DNA of 55,790 nt from positions 48,695-104,484 of the forward strand of contig JBBDMM010000004.1 of the NCBI GenBank assembly GCA_040878325.1. The letters are read 5' to 3'. A model generated the notes under the pieces. That model had not been told where the DNA came from. It ran no database searches and saw only the letters and a program-made list of their open reading frames with translations. How positions within the stretch are numbered: the first letter of the stretch is position 1; each line of letters begins with the position of its first letter. Positions 1 through 8,269 of the stretch are shown here, piece after piece. The position numbers were made by a program, and so were the translations under genes. Origin of the DNA: Acidimicrobiia bacterium. GTDB taxonomy: Bacteria; Actinomycetota; Acidimicrobiia; Spongiisociales; UBA11373.

Positions 1-62
1 ATCGCGCATCGCGCATCGCGCATCGCGCATCGCGCATCGCGCATCGCGCATCGCGCATCGCG
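1..62. repeat. Heptamer tandem array, unit ATCGCGC
   Basis: Eight full perfect copies of ATCGCGC plus a partial ninth, running from the window edge, so the array may continue outside. It ends a few bases before the stop codon of the phosphatase gene. Two copies of the same unit recur at 46921-46934. There are no spacers, so it is not CRISPR. Confidence 0.97.
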
Positions 63-67
63 GACCT

Positions 68-1018
68 CTATCGGAGCGCGGCCAGGACTGCTTCGTGCAC
101 GGCTCCATTGGTGGCCACTACTCCTCGGTTGTGTTCCAGGGTGGGGCCTGTGGTGAAGTCGAGGTCGCGTCCGTCGAGGTCGGTGACCGTTCCGCCGGCG
201 GCGATCACGATCGCCGCCCCCGCGGCGTGGTCCCACACTCGTTCGCGCCAGTCGGGCCGGCTCACCGGGCGCAGGTAGACCTCGGCGAGGCCGGCGGCGA
301 CCGCGGCGTACTTGGCCTGGCTATCGATCCGCACCCAGCCGCCGCCGAACCCGGCACGGTCCACCACCCGTTGGATGGCCGCCGGGTCCCCGTGAGACGT
401 CTCGACGCTGCCGAGCACCCTCACCGCGGCAGGATCGGCCACAGCCGACACCGAGATCCGGGTCGCGACGCCGCCCCCGATGGGCTCCATCCACGCCCCT
501 CGCCCGGGGACCCCCCACAGCAGCACCCCGGTGGTATCGCCCATCGTCAGCCGGGGACAGCCGAGGACGCCCGCAATCGGGACCCCGGCGTCCAGCAAGC
601 CCACCGCCACCGCGAACTGGTCGCCCCGCAGGAAGCCCTTTGTCCCGTCGAGGGGGTCCACGGCCCATACGGGCTGTCCCCCCCCGCCGGCATGGTCGAT
701 CCAATCGGCGAGGTCGTCCGGCCGACAGGGCGAACCGGTGACCTGGGCCACCAGCGACGCCACGGTCTCGGAGCCGGCACCACCCTCTGCGAGCAGGTGG
801 GCGGACCCTTCCTCTGCCAACACACCGTGATCAGGGAACGCCGCCGCAACCGCGCCGAGGATCACCGCCTGGGACCCATAGTCGGCCAGGGTGACCGGCT
901 CCCGGCCTGCCTTCTCCAACCGCTCCGGTCCGGAGTCGGCGACGAGCATGCACAGAGCCGACGCCGCTCGCACCGCAGAACGGGCGGTGTCGAGCATCGC
1001 GTCGAGGTCGGGAATCAC
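68..1018 (-). CDS. Inositol monophosphatase-family protein, HAL2/CysQ-like 3'(2'),5'-bisphosphate nucleotidase
   Basis: Predicted Mg2+-dependent phosphatase that would hydrolyse 3'-phosphoadenosine 5'-phosphate or a related sugar or nucleotide phosphate in the cytoplasm. The family metal-binding motifs are visible in order: VTLADYGSQA, then LAEEGS, then WAVDPLDGTKGFLRGD, which is the HAL2/CysQ form of the DPLDGT signature, then WDHAAGAAIV near the C-terminus. The reading frame extends upstream to 1081, but that extension runs into a heptamer repeat and reads as non-protein. The GTG at 1018 is preferred and the ATG at 997 is also possible. It is transcribed divergently from the cyclodeaminase-family gene. 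Substrate specificity within the family cannot be settled from sequence. Confidence 0.85.
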   Translation of the reverse strand: MIPDLDAMLDTARSAVRAASALCMLVADSGPERLEKAGREPVTLADYGSQAVILGAVAAAFPDHGVLAEEGSAHLLAEGGAGSETVASLVAQVTGSPCRPDDLADWIDHAGGGGQPVWAVDPLDGTKGFLRGDQFAVAVGLLDAGVPIAGVLGCPRLTMGDTTGVLLWGVPGRGAWMEPIGGGVATRISVSAVADPAAVRVLGSVETSHGDPAAIQRVVDRAGFGGGWVRIDSQAKYAAVAAGLAEVYLRPVSRPDWRERVWDHAAGAAIVIAAGGTVTDLDGRDLDFTTGPTLEHNRGVVATNGAVHEAVLAALR

Positions 1019-1078
1019 GGATGGGGATTGTGGCACGGAGCTTCGAAGCTCAGCGCCACCCCCGGCCAGAGGACGGGC

Positions 1079-1099
1079 CAATCGCCAGTCGCCAATCGC
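1079..1099. repeat. Heptamer array CAATCGC/CAGTCGC
   Basis: Three consecutive 7-bp units (CAATCGC, CAGTCGC, CAATCGC) lie between two divergent genes and end 4 bp before the -10 of the downstream gene. Confidence 0.85.
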
Positions 1100-1102
1100 A
1101 AC

Positions 1103-1108
1103 TAGGTT
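1103..1108 (+). promoter_or_regulatory. Leaderless -10 element TAGGTT
   Basis: TAGGTT is followed by 7 nt and then the ATG at 1116, placing the predicted transcription start on the start codon. Confidence 0.6.
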
Positions 1109-1115
1109 TTCCCGA

Positions 1116-1991
1116 ATGCGCTACCTCGACGCTGTCGCTACCCGCGAGGCGCTTTCGATGTCCGATGCGATCACCGCGATGGAGTCGGCTTTCGGCGACG
1201 ACCGCGAGACGCCGGTTCGCTCCCGGCTGGGACCGTCGCTCTTCATGCCCGGCCGGGTAGGCGATCTCACCGGTATGAAGGTGGTGTCGACGGTTCCCGG
1301 AAAGCCATTCGGCATCGTGGCGGTGTTCGATGCCGACGGACGATGCGCCGGCCTCGTCGACGGACCCACATTGACGGCGATTCGCACGGCGGCCGGCGCT
1401 GGCCTCGCCACGAGGCTCCTCGCCCGGCCCGATGCGCGGACGATGGCGATGCTCGGAGCGGGGGCGATGGCATACGACCAGGTGATCGCGGTGAAGGAAG
1501 TGCGCCCGATCCTCGACGTGCTCGTCTGGTCGCGCGATCCCGATCACGCCGCCGCACTGGCGGCACGGGTCGATGGAGAGGTGGCCGCCGACCCGACCGA
1601 GGCGGTGGCTGAGGCGGATGTGGTCACCACTGCCACCCCGAGCCGAGTCCCGCTGTTCGAATCCAGAGCGGTGCGTCCCGGAACCCACCTGAACGCGGTT
1701 GGGGCGTTCACCCCGGCGATGTGCGAGATCCCGCCTGAGGTGGTGAGGGTCGCGAAGGTTTTCGTCGACGACCTCGAAGCCGCCGCCGCCGAGGCCGGCG
1801 ACTTGCTGCAGGCGGGGCGCGAGCCGGACGGGACGATCGCCGACTTGCTCGCCGGGAGGATCCATCGCCAGCGCCACCACGACGACATCACCTTCTTCAA
1901 ATCGGTGGGGATCGCGAGTCAGGATGTGGCGGCAGGCGCGGCCGCGCTGAAGCGCGCCGCCGACCTGGGTCTCGGTGTGGAGATCGGCTGA
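1116..1991 (+). CDS. Ornithine cyclodeaminase / mu-crystallin family NAD(P)-dependent enzyme
   Basis: A 291-residue Rossmann protein of the family that includes ornithine cyclodeaminase, archaeal-type alanine dehydrogenase and ketimine reductase. Family marks are MKVVSTVPG near residue 50, DGPTLTAIRTAA before the cofactor fold, the glycine-rich MAMLGAGAMAYDQ at the NAD(P) site, and THLNAVGAFTP and DDITFFKSVG in the C-terminal half. The ATG at 1116 is chosen because it begins MRYLD, as family members do, and sits 7 nt after a TAGGTT hexamer. Members are not reliably assigned to a substrate by sequence alone. It lies just upstream of the NAD salvage genes but with its own promoter, so the context does not name its substrate. 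Confidence 0.85.
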   Translation: MRYLDAVATREALSMSDAITAMESAFGDDRETPVRSRLGPSLFMPGRVGDLTGMKVVSTVPGKPFGIVAVFDADGRCAGLVDGPTLTAIRTAAGAGLATRLLARPDARTMAMLGAGAMAYDQVIAVKEVRPILDVLVWSRDPDHAAALAARVDGEVAADPTEAVAEADVVTTATPSRVPLFESRAVRPGTHLNAVGAFTPAMCEIPPEVVRVAKVFVDDLEAAAAEAGDLLQAGREPDGTIADLLAGRIHRQRHHDDITFFKSVGIASQDVAAGAAALKRAADLGLGVEIG

Positions 1992-2014
1992 CGGATGGGG
2001 CCTCCGGGCTCCTC

Positions 2015-2020
2015 TACCCT
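2015..2020 (+). promoter_or_regulatory. Leaderless -10 element TACCCT
   Basis: TACCCT ends 8 nt before the ATG at 2029 of the HIT gene. No Shine-Dalgarno sequence lies between. Confidence 0.6.
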
Positions 2021-2028
2021 TCTCGAAT

Positions 2029-2421
2029 ATGACCACCCTCTTCTCCAAAATCATCCGCGGGGAAGTCCCCTCGCACAAGATCTACGAAGACGAACACACA
2101 TTCGCGTTCCTCGACGTCAATCCGCGGCAGGAGGGCCACACCCTGGTGGTCCCAAAGCGCGAGGTGGACTACCTGTTCGACCTGCCCGAGGAGGACTACA
2201 AAGCCTTGTGGTCGGCGTCACAGACCATCGCCACGGCACTGAAGGCGGTGACGCACTGCCACCGGGTGGTGGTGCTCGTGGTCGGATACGAGGTGCCCCA
2301 CGCTCACGTTCACCTGATCCCCACCAACTTCCTCGCCGATGTGCCGTTTCCCCCGGTCGACGAGGCCGCCAAGGCGCGCCTCGCCGAGACCGCCGAGCGG
2401 ATCCACACGGTCATCCGATGA
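2029..2421 (+). CDS. HIT family nucleotide hydrolase/transferase
   Basis: A 130-residue single-domain histidine triad protein. The N-terminus TLFSKIIRGEVPSHKIYEDE and the catalytic triad motif HAHVHL near residue 93 are typical of the HINT/Fhit-like branch, which cleaves nucleoside phosphoramidates or dinucleoside polyphosphates. It is the first gene of a tight set: its stop overlaps the pncA start as ATGA, and pncA overlaps pncB. Co-transcription with NAD salvage genes suggests, but does not prove, a role in adenylylated intermediates. The middle is slightly unusual, with a run of hydrophobic residues (VVVLVVGYEV) just before the triad. Confidence 0.9.
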   Translation: MTTLFSKIIRGEVPSHKIYEDEHTFAFLDVNPRQEGHTLVVPKREVDYLFDLPEEDYKALWSASQTIATALKAVTHCHRVVVLVVGYEVPHAHVHLIPTNFLADVPFPPVDEAAKARLAETAERIHTVIR

Positions 2422-3008
2422 CATTTGGACCGCAGACGGCGCTCATCGTCGTCGACATGCAGAACGACTTCGTCGAAGAGAGCGGTTCGCTGACGGTTCC
2501 CGGAGCCGACGAGATCATCCCGTTCGTGAATCAGACGATCTCTGCTGCCACCGAAGCGGGCGCCCTGGTGGTGTACACCCAGGACTGGCATCCGTTTTCG
2601 ACGCCGCATTTCGAGAAGGACGGGGGGATCTGGCCGATCCACTGCATCGGCGAATCCTGGGGCGCACAAATGCAGATGCTGGTCACAGTGATCGCGAAGG
2701 CACCGATCATTCGCAAGGGAACCAAGGGCGAGGATGGGTACAGCGGCTTCACCGTACGAAACCCTGAGAACCCGGAAGAGATCGAGTCCACCGGGCTGCA
2801 CGCCCTCCTCTCCGATCGGGGTATCGACCGCGTCGTGGTGATCGGCGTCGCCACCGACTATTGCGTGAAAGAGACCGCGCTCGATGCCATCCGCCTCGGA
2901 TACGAAACGATCGCCCTCGTCGACGGAATCCGCGCGGTCGACTTGGCCGAAGGTGATGGCGACGCCGCCATTGGCGCCATGCAGGAAGCCGGAGTGGCCA
3001 TCGTTTGA
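2418..3008 (+). CDS. pncA: Nicotinamidase (isochorismatase fold)
   Basis: A 196-residue cysteine hydrolase predicted to convert nicotinamide to nicotinate in NAD salvage. The catalytic triad is visible: Asp in VVDMQNDF near residue 12, Lys in IRKGTKGEDGYSGF, and the nucleophilic Cys in GVATDYCVKETA. The metal-binding DWHPFSTPHF segment is present. The start overlaps the HIT stop (ATGA), and the stop overlaps the start of pncB, which uses its product, so this is a two-step salvage operon. Confidence 0.95.
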   Translation: MTFGPQTALIVVDMQNDFVEESGSLTVPGADEIIPFVNQTISAATEAGALVVYTQDWHPFSTPHFEKDGGIWPIHCIGESWGAQMQMLVTVIAKAPIIRKGTKGEDGYSGFTVRNPENPEEIESTGLHALLSDRGIDRVVVIGVATDYCVKETALDAIRLGYETIALVDGIRAVDLAEGDGDAAIGAMQEAGVAIV

Positions 3009-4336
3009 AGTGGATCACCACCGAAACTGCCCCGCTGCTCATCGACCTCTACGAGCTGACGATGGCCGAGACCTATCTTCGGGGGGACCTCGACCATCCG
3101 GCAACGTTCGAGCTGTTCGTCAGGGAGCTCGGCCCCCATCGCAACTTCCTGGTCGCCGCCGGCCTGGAGGACGCCCTCGAGTTCCTCGAGGAGATGCGAT
3201 TCGACGAAGAGGCGATCGCATTCCTTGGATCGTTGGGACGCTTCTCCAGCGAATTCCTGAAGCACCTCGGAACCGTCCGCTTCGAAGGTGACGTCTGGGC
3301 CGTTCCCGAGGGGACACTGGTATTCGGCCAAGAGCCCATCCTCCGGGTCACCGCCCCATTGATCCAGGCCCAGATCGTCGAGACCTTCCTCCTCAACGCG
3401 GTGGGGCTGCAGACCCTGATCGCTTCGAAGGCGGCCCGGGTCCACATCGCCACCGGGGAGCGCAGGTTCGTCGACTTCGGGGCACGGCGCAGCCACGGTG
3501 CCGACGCCGCCTTGAAGGGGGCGCGAGCCGCCTACCTGGCCGGAGCAGCTGCCACCTCACTGGTGGCAGCCGGCTACCACTACGGGGTGCCGCTCACCGG
3601 CACCATGGCCCACTCTTTCGTGCTCGCCCACGACGATGAGCAGACCGCATTCGAGGCGTTCGCCCGGGCGTTCCCCGACGATGCGGTCCTGCTGATCGAC
3701 ACCTACGACACGGTCGAAGGGGCACGGATCGTCGCCAGAGTGGCTCCGCGGCTGCGGGCCGACGGTATCGAGGTCTCGGGAGTGCGCCTCGATTCGGGCG
3801 ACCTGGGCACGCTCTCCCGTGAGGTGCGCGCCATCCTCGATGCCGCCGGGCTCCAAGGAGTGCAGATCCTCGCCTCCGGCGGACTCGACGAATTCAGGAT
3901 CGAGGCGCTGCTGTCGGGCGGGGCACCCATCGACGGCTTCGGTGTCGGCAGCAGCATGATGACCAGCTCCGACGATCCCGGCCTCGACGTCGTCTACAAG
4001 TTGGTCCACGACCAGGACGGCGCGCTGATGAAGAGCTCGATCGGGAAGGCCAACTATCCCGGGATCAAGCAGGTGTTCCGGAGTGACCGCGGCGACGTGA
4101 TCGGACTCGCCGACGAAGTACTGGAAGGGCGCCCCCTCCTCGAGCCGTACCTCTCCGGTGGTGTCCGCACCAAGCCCCCCGGTGACCTCCACGCGATGAG
4201 GGCCGCGGTGATCGCGTCCATCGACGGCCTCCGCCCAGAGGTCCGCCGCATCGATGGCCCGGCGGATCCCCCGTGGAACGTAGAGATCTCACCGCGTCTG
4301 CACGCCCTCACCGACGAGGTCCGCTCCCGACGCTGA
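3005..4336 (+). CDS. pncB: Nicotinate phosphoribosyltransferase
   Basis: A 443-residue enzyme that makes nicotinate mononucleotide from nicotinate and PRPP. Recognisable features are the N-terminal PLLIDLYELTMAETYL, the catalytic-region segment FVDFGARRSHG, GTMAHSFVLAH, and the phosphate-binding half with GVRLDSGDL and ILASGGLDEF. The start is TTG at 3005, overlapping the pncA stop, because no ATG or GTG fits before the conserved N-terminus. It is the third gene of the HIT-pncA-pncB unit. Confidence 0.95.
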   Translation: MKWITTETAPLLIDLYELTMAETYLRGDLDHPATFELFVRELGPHRNFLVAAGLEDALEFLEEMRFDEEAIAFLGSLGRFSSEFLKHLGTVRFEGDVWAVPEGTLVFGQEPILRVTAPLIQAQIVETFLLNAVGLQTLIASKAARVHIATGERRFVDFGARRSHGADAALKGARAAYLAGAAATSLVAAGYHYGVPLTGTMAHSFVLAHDDEQTAFEAFARAFPDDAVLLIDTYDTVEGARIVARVAPRLRADGIEVSGVRLDSGDLGTLSREVRAILDAAGLQGVQILASGGLDEFRIEALLSGGAPIDGFGVGSSMMTSSDDPGLDVVYKLVHDQDGALMKSSIGKANYPGIKQVFRSDRGDVIGLADEVLEGRPLLEPYLSGGVRTKPPGDLHAMRAAVIASIDGLRPEVRRIDGPADPPWNVEISPRLHALTDEVRSRR

Positions 4337-4400
4337 CCCAACCGGCACCCGCGTCAGGCAGGACGCGGTAGATTCAGCCACGCGTAGGGAAAGCGGGGCG

Positions 4401-4994
4401 ATGGCGATGGAGAAGCCGGAACCGACTGACACAGATAGCGCGCCCTGGGCCGACGCGCCCGCCGGGTCCATGACCATCGACGCGATGGCTCGGGCGATCC
4501 TCGACGCCAACCAGCAGCAGTTCCTCCGTGGGGCCCGCAGCCAGCGATTCGCCTTCGCCACCATGAAGTGGCTCTTCATCGTCGTATTCATGCTCGCACT
4601 CGGTGCGATGATCGCCGCGGTCCGGATCGCCACCGACGTGCCCCCGGAGGGGTACAACTGGGCGCAGGCCGGAGTGGTGGCCGCCATCGCCGCCACCTCG
4701 CTGCTGCTCTTCACCGTCCTGCTGTACATGCGTCCACTCGCTGCGCTCGAACGCAACAGCGTCGTTCAGGCCTTCCTCACGGTCGTCGTCAACTCGTACT
4801 GGACCCGCCTCATGTACGTGAAGGACACCGACGACATCGCCGCCCCACTCGAAGACGCCACCGCCTACACGGTGGAGCACCTCGGAGCGCTCCTCGACCG
4901 CCAGATCCTCGGCCGGTCGAAGTACATGAATCTGGTGCGACGAGCGCAGGACGAAGCGGATCAGGACCCAGGGGCTTACGCGACGCCTCTTTAA
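4401..4994 (+). CDS. Uncharacterised protein with two membrane segments
   Basis: A 197-residue protein not recognised with confidence. The first 55 residues are polar, with an amphipathic stretch (MTIDAMARAILDANQQQFL). Two hydrophobic segments follow, around residues 56-75 (WLFIVVFMLALGAMIAAV) and 92-112 (VVAAIAATSLLLFTVLLYM), then a roughly 85-residue soluble tail. The layout (short helix, two membrane spans, tail with aromatic residues) resembles the two-span module associated with TRADD-N domains in bacteria, but that is a weak impression. A TAGATT hexamer at 4369 and a purine-rich GGGAAAGCGGGG before the ATG suggest a leadered transcript, unlike most neighbours. Confidence 0.7.
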   Translation: MAMEKPEPTDTDSAPWADAPAGSMTIDAMARAILDANQQQFLRGARSQRFAFATMKWLFIVVFMLALGAMIAAVRIATDVPPEGYNWAQAGVVAAIAATSLLLFTVLLYMRPLAALERNSVVQAFLTVVVNSYWTRLMYVKDTDDIAAPLEDATAYTVEHLGALLDRQILGRSKYMNLVRRAQDEADQDPGAYATPL

Positions 4995-5085
4995 CGCCTC
5001 CCGCCCCCCGGCCTCCCGCAGGAGCGCGCGGCGACCGCGCTTCTAGTACCGGGTCGCCCGTCGCTAATCGCTTGAATACCAACCC

Positions 5086-6411
5086 ATGCCACGTCGCGCG
5101 GTTCCCACAGCCCATCGCAGCACTCGGGTCCTCGTTGGTGAAGAACTGACCGCCGCCACCGTGGTGATCGAGGACGGACTCATCGCCGCGGTGCTCCGCC
5201 ACGACGACGACGGCGGCGTAGCGGTCGCCGACCATGGCGATCTCGTGATCTCGCCGGCGCTCGTCGACACCCACGTTCATGTGAACGACCCGGGGCGAAC
5301 CGAGTGGGAGGGCTTCGAGACGGCCACCGCGGCCGCAGCCGCCGGTGGGATCGCCGTCATCGTGGACATGCCGCTCAACAGCGTTCCTCCGACGACGACG
5401 GTCGCCGGGCTCCACGCGAAGCGGTCCGCGGCTTCCAACGTGTCGGTGGATGTCGGGTTCTGGGGTGGCATCGTCCCCGGCAATCTCGGGCAGGTGAAAG
5501 CCCTCGGCGAGGAGGGAGTGTTCGGGTTCAAGGCCTTTCTCGTCGAATCGGGGGTCGACGAGTTCGGATGCATCGGGCTCGGCGAGCTCGACGACGCACT
5601 CGAGGCAGTCGCCGCGGTCGGTCTTCCGCTACTCGTCCACGCCGAGGCCCCCGGACCGCTCGCCGCCGCGCCACCGGCTGGTCGTGACTACCCGTCGTAT
5701 CTGGCCTCGCGCCCGGCCGAGGCGGAAACGGAGGCGATCGCCGCCGTGATCGAATCGGTCCGCCGCACCGGCGGGCGCGCCCACATCCTCCACCTCTCGG
5801 CCGCCGACGCTCTCCCCCTCCTCGAGTCTGCCCGCGGCGACGGGCTGCCGATCACCGTCGAAACCTGCCCGCACTACCTCACCTTCTGCTCGGACGACAT
5901 CCGAGGTGAAGCCTGTGAGTTCAAGTGCGCCCCACCCATTCGGGACGCCGAGAACCGCGAACGCCTGTGGGAAGGCCTTGCGGCCGGGACCATCGACATG
6001 GTGGTCAGCGACCACTCGCCGTGCTCTCCCAGCCTCAAGCAAGGTGGGTTCGACCGCGCCTGGGGTGGCATCGCTTCGCTCGAGTTGCGGCTGCCGATCA
6101 TGTGGACCGAAGCGGCAAACCGGGGATTCGGTCTCGCCGACGTCGTCCGGTGGACCGCCACCGCACCAGCGGACTTCGCCGCCATCCCCGGCGGTCTGGT
6201 GGAGCCGGGCCGACGCGCCGACCTGGTGATCTGGGATCCCGATGCCGGGCGGGTCGTCGACGGCGACAGACTGTTCCAGCGACACCCCGTCACTCCCTAC
6301 GCCGGACGCAACCTCCAGGGCGAGATTTCGGCCACACTGGTCCGGGGCAAAGTGGTCTTCGGCGACGGACAGGTGACCACCGGCACCGGGAATCTGCTGG
6401 AGCGGAGATGA
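5086..6411 (+). CDS. allB: Allantoinase
   Basis: A 441-residue amidohydrolase that opens the allantoin ring to allantoate. Diagnostic motifs are DTHVHVNDPGRTEWEGF near residue 65 (metal-binding His pair plus the allantoinase NDPGRTEWEGF signature), the GFKAFL lysine expected to be carboxylated, LLVHAEAP, ILHLSAAD, CPHYL and VSDHSP. It opens a five-gene operon with allantoicase, OHCU decarboxylase, HIU hydrolase and PuuD, each overlapping or closely spaced. No clear TANNNT hexamer lies at leaderless distance, so its promoter is unresolved; the upstream gap holds degraded CCCGCC-type heptamers. Confidence 0.95.
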   Translation: MPRRAVPTAHRSTRVLVGEELTAATVVIEDGLIAAVLRHDDDGGVAVADHGDLVISPALVDTHVHVNDPGRTEWEGFETATAAAAAGGIAVIVDMPLNSVPPTTTVAGLHAKRSAASNVSVDVGFWGGIVPGNLGQVKALGEEGVFGFKAFLVESGVDEFGCIGLGELDDALEAVAAVGLPLLVHAEAPGPLAAAPPAGRDYPSYLASRPAEAETEAIAAVIESVRRTGGRAHILHLSAADALPLLESARGDGLPITVETCPHYLTFCSDDIRGEACEFKCAPPIRDAENRERLWEGLAAGTIDMVVSDHSPCSPSLKQGGFDRAWGGIASLELRLPIMWTEAANRGFGLADVVRWTATAPADFAAIPGGLVEPGRRADLVIWDPDAGRVVDGDRLFQRHPVTPYAGRNLQGEISATLVRGKVVFGDGQVTTGTGNLLERR

Positions 6412-7418
6412 GTGACTCGACCGAACTACTGGTGGATCTGGCTGCGGAACGACTCGGCGGCAAGGTGATCGCCGCCAACGACGAATTCTTCGCGCCCAAG
6501 GAGGGCCTCATCAGGGACGGCGACGCCGTCTGGGATCCCGACAAGTACACGTCGCGGGGCAAGTGGATGGACGGCTGGGAGACGCGGCGCCGCCGCGAGC
6601 CGGGCCATGACTGGGCGATCGTCGCCATGGGCATTCCCGGCATCGTTCGCCAGGTCGTGGTCGACACGGCCCACTTCACCGGCAACTACCCCGAATCCGC
6701 CTCGGTCGAGGCCATCGATCTCGCCGGGAATCCGTCCGTCGTCGAGTTGGTGCGTGACCCGGGCCGGTGGAGCGAGATCGTCCGCCGCACGCCGTTGCGC
6801 GGCGACACCACCAACGAGTTCGCCGCCTCCCCACCCCTGCGCATCACCCACCTGCGGCTCGTCATCTACCCGGATGGCGGGGTGGCCAGGCTGCGGGTGC
6901 TGGGTGACCCGGTGCCACCGCAAGGAGTGCTCGAGGGCGACCGGGAGCTGGATCTCGCCCTCCTCCACCACGGCGCCCGCGCGATCGACTGTTCCGATCG
7001 CCACTACTCGTCGCCAAACCGGATGCTGGTGCCCGGCCGGGCCCGGGGAATGTGGGACGGGTGGGAAACCCGACGGCGCCGCGGTGCCGGCAACGATTGG
7101 GCGGTGATTCGCCTGGCCGGGCGAGGCGTCATCGATCGGATCGAGTTCGACACCGCTCACTTCAAGGGGAACGCCCCCGGGTCGGCCGATGTCGAGGCGA
7201 TCGATGCCCCCGGAGCCTCCATCGGTGAGTTGCGGCTGGCGGGGTGGACGCAACTGGTCCCCGAGAGTCCGGTCAAGCCTGACTCGCGACACAAGTGGAC
7301 GAAGCTCGCCGACGTCGGCCCCGTCACCCACCTCCGGCTCAACATCCATCCCGACGGCGGAGTCGCCCGCCTCCGCGCCTTCGGGCGCAGCGACCAGCCA
7401 TGGACCTCGATCGGCTGA
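6408..7418 (+). CDS. alc: Allantoicase
   Basis: A 336-residue enzyme that cleaves allantoate to ureidoglycolate and urea. It has the internal two-fold repeat typical of the family: a GKWMDGWETRRRREPGHDW block near residue 48 is matched by MWDGWETRRRRGAGNDW near residue 215. Each is followed by a DTAHF(T/K)GN segment (residues 85 and 248), and each half ends with THLRL..(Y/H)PDGGVARLR. The ATG overlaps the allantoinase stop (ATGA), and the 3' end overlaps the next gene by 19 nt, so translation is probably coupled. Confidence 0.95.
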   Translation: MSDSTELLVDLAAERLGGKVIAANDEFFAPKEGLIRDGDAVWDPDKYTSRGKWMDGWETRRRREPGHDWAIVAMGIPGIVRQVVVDTAHFTGNYPESASVEAIDLAGNPSVVELVRDPGRWSEIVRRTPLRGDTTNEFAASPPLRITHLRLVIYPDGGVARLRVLGDPVPPQGVLEGDRELDLALLHHGARAIDCSDRHYSSPNRMLVPGRARGMWDGWETRRRRGAGNDWAVIRLAGRGVIDRIEFDTAHFKGNAPGSADVEAIDAPGASIGELRLAGWTQLVPESPVKPDSRHKWTKLADVGPVTHLRLNIHPDGGVARLRAFGRSDQPWTSIG

Positions 7419-7900
7419 ACCGCCTCGACCCCGACGAGGCCCACGCGGCGTTACGCGATTGCTGCGGGTCGGGTGCTTGGGCTACGGAGATGACGCTGCG
7501 CCGACCCTTTGCCTCGCTGGCCGAGCTTCTCGACACCGCCCGGTCGACATGGCGATCACTCGACCCCGCCGACCGCGAGGCGGCCTACGCCGCCCATCCA
7601 CGTATCGGCGAATCGGTGCCCGGCGACGATCGCCACCACGCCTGGTCGCGCGCCGAGCAGGGTGCAGTTGGCGAGGCGCCCGCGGGGGTCCTCGAGCGTC
7701 TGGACGCGTGTAATCGCGAATACGAGGCCAACTTCGGCCGGGTGTACCTGATCTTCGCCACCGGCAAGTCGGCCGAAGAGTTGCTGGCCCGTTGCCGCGA
7801 CCGGATCGCCAACGACCCCGAAGTCGAAGCCGCTATCGCCGCCGCTGAGCAGGAGAAGATCACCGATCTGCGTCTGCGCCGACTCGTGGGGATAGATTGA
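7400..7900 (+). CDS. uraD: 2-oxo-4-hydroxy-4-carboxy-5-ureidoimidazoline (OHCU) decarboxylase
   Basis: A 166-residue enzyme for the last step from urate to (S)-allantoin. The family motif HPRIGE near residue 67 with its catalytic His, and the C-terminal block EYEANFGRVYLIFATGKSAEE in modified form, are clear. The start at 7400 is inside the allantoicase 3' end in another frame, giving a 19-nt overlap. It works directly after HIU hydrolase, the next gene. Confidence 0.92.
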   Translation: MDLDRLNRLDPDEAHAALRDCCGSGAWATEMTLRRPFASLAELLDTARSTWRSLDPADREAAYAAHPRIGESVPGDDRHHAWSRAEQGAVGEAPAGVLERLDACNREYEANFGRVYLIFATGKSAEELLARCRDRIANDPEVEAAIAAAEQEKITDLRLRRLVGID

Positions 7901-7913
7901 GACGATGCCACGA

Positions 7914-7934
7914 GCCACCAGCCACCAGCCACCA
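7914..7934. repeat. Heptamer array GCCACCA x3
   Basis: Three perfect GCCACCA units fill the 42-bp gap between uraD and uraH inside the operon. The same unit occurs five times at 46837-46871. Confidence 0.92.
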
Positions 7935-7942
7935 GGGGCGAC

Positions 7943-8269
7943 ATGAGCCTGAGTACCCATGTCCTCGATACCGGGCGGGGGCGGCCGGCATCAGGTGTGT
8001 CGGTCCGGCTCGAGGCATTCGACGGGAATGGCTGGCGGCCGATGACGAGCGCCACCACCGATACCGACGGCCGCATCGGCGACCTGCTCGGTGAAGAGCC
8101 ACTCGTTCGCGGTGAGTACCGGCTGACCTTCGAGGTCGGGGCCTACCTAGGGGACGACGCCTTCTACCCGGAGATCGCGGTGGTATTTCGGGTCGATTCA
8201 CCCGAGGAGCACCACCACATCCCTCTTCTGCTGAGCCCGTTCGGGTATTCCACCTACCGCGGGTCCTGA
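7943..8269 (+). CDS. uraH: 5-hydroxyisourate hydrolase (transthyretin-like)
   Basis: A 108-residue transthyretin-fold enzyme that hydrolyses 5-hydroxyisourate to OHCU. Motifs are the N-terminal LSTHVLDTGRGRPASG with the catalytic His, and the C-terminal tetrapeptide YRGS that closes the active site. The length is normal for the bacterial family. Its stop shares one base with the puuD start (TGATG), linking it to the enzyme that makes its substrate. Confidence 0.96.
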   Translation: MSLSTHVLDTGRGRPASGVSVRLEAFDGNGWRPMTSATTDTDGRIGDLLGEEPLVRGEYRLTFEVGAYLGDDAFYPEIAVVFRVDSPEEHHHIPLLLSPFGYSTYRGS

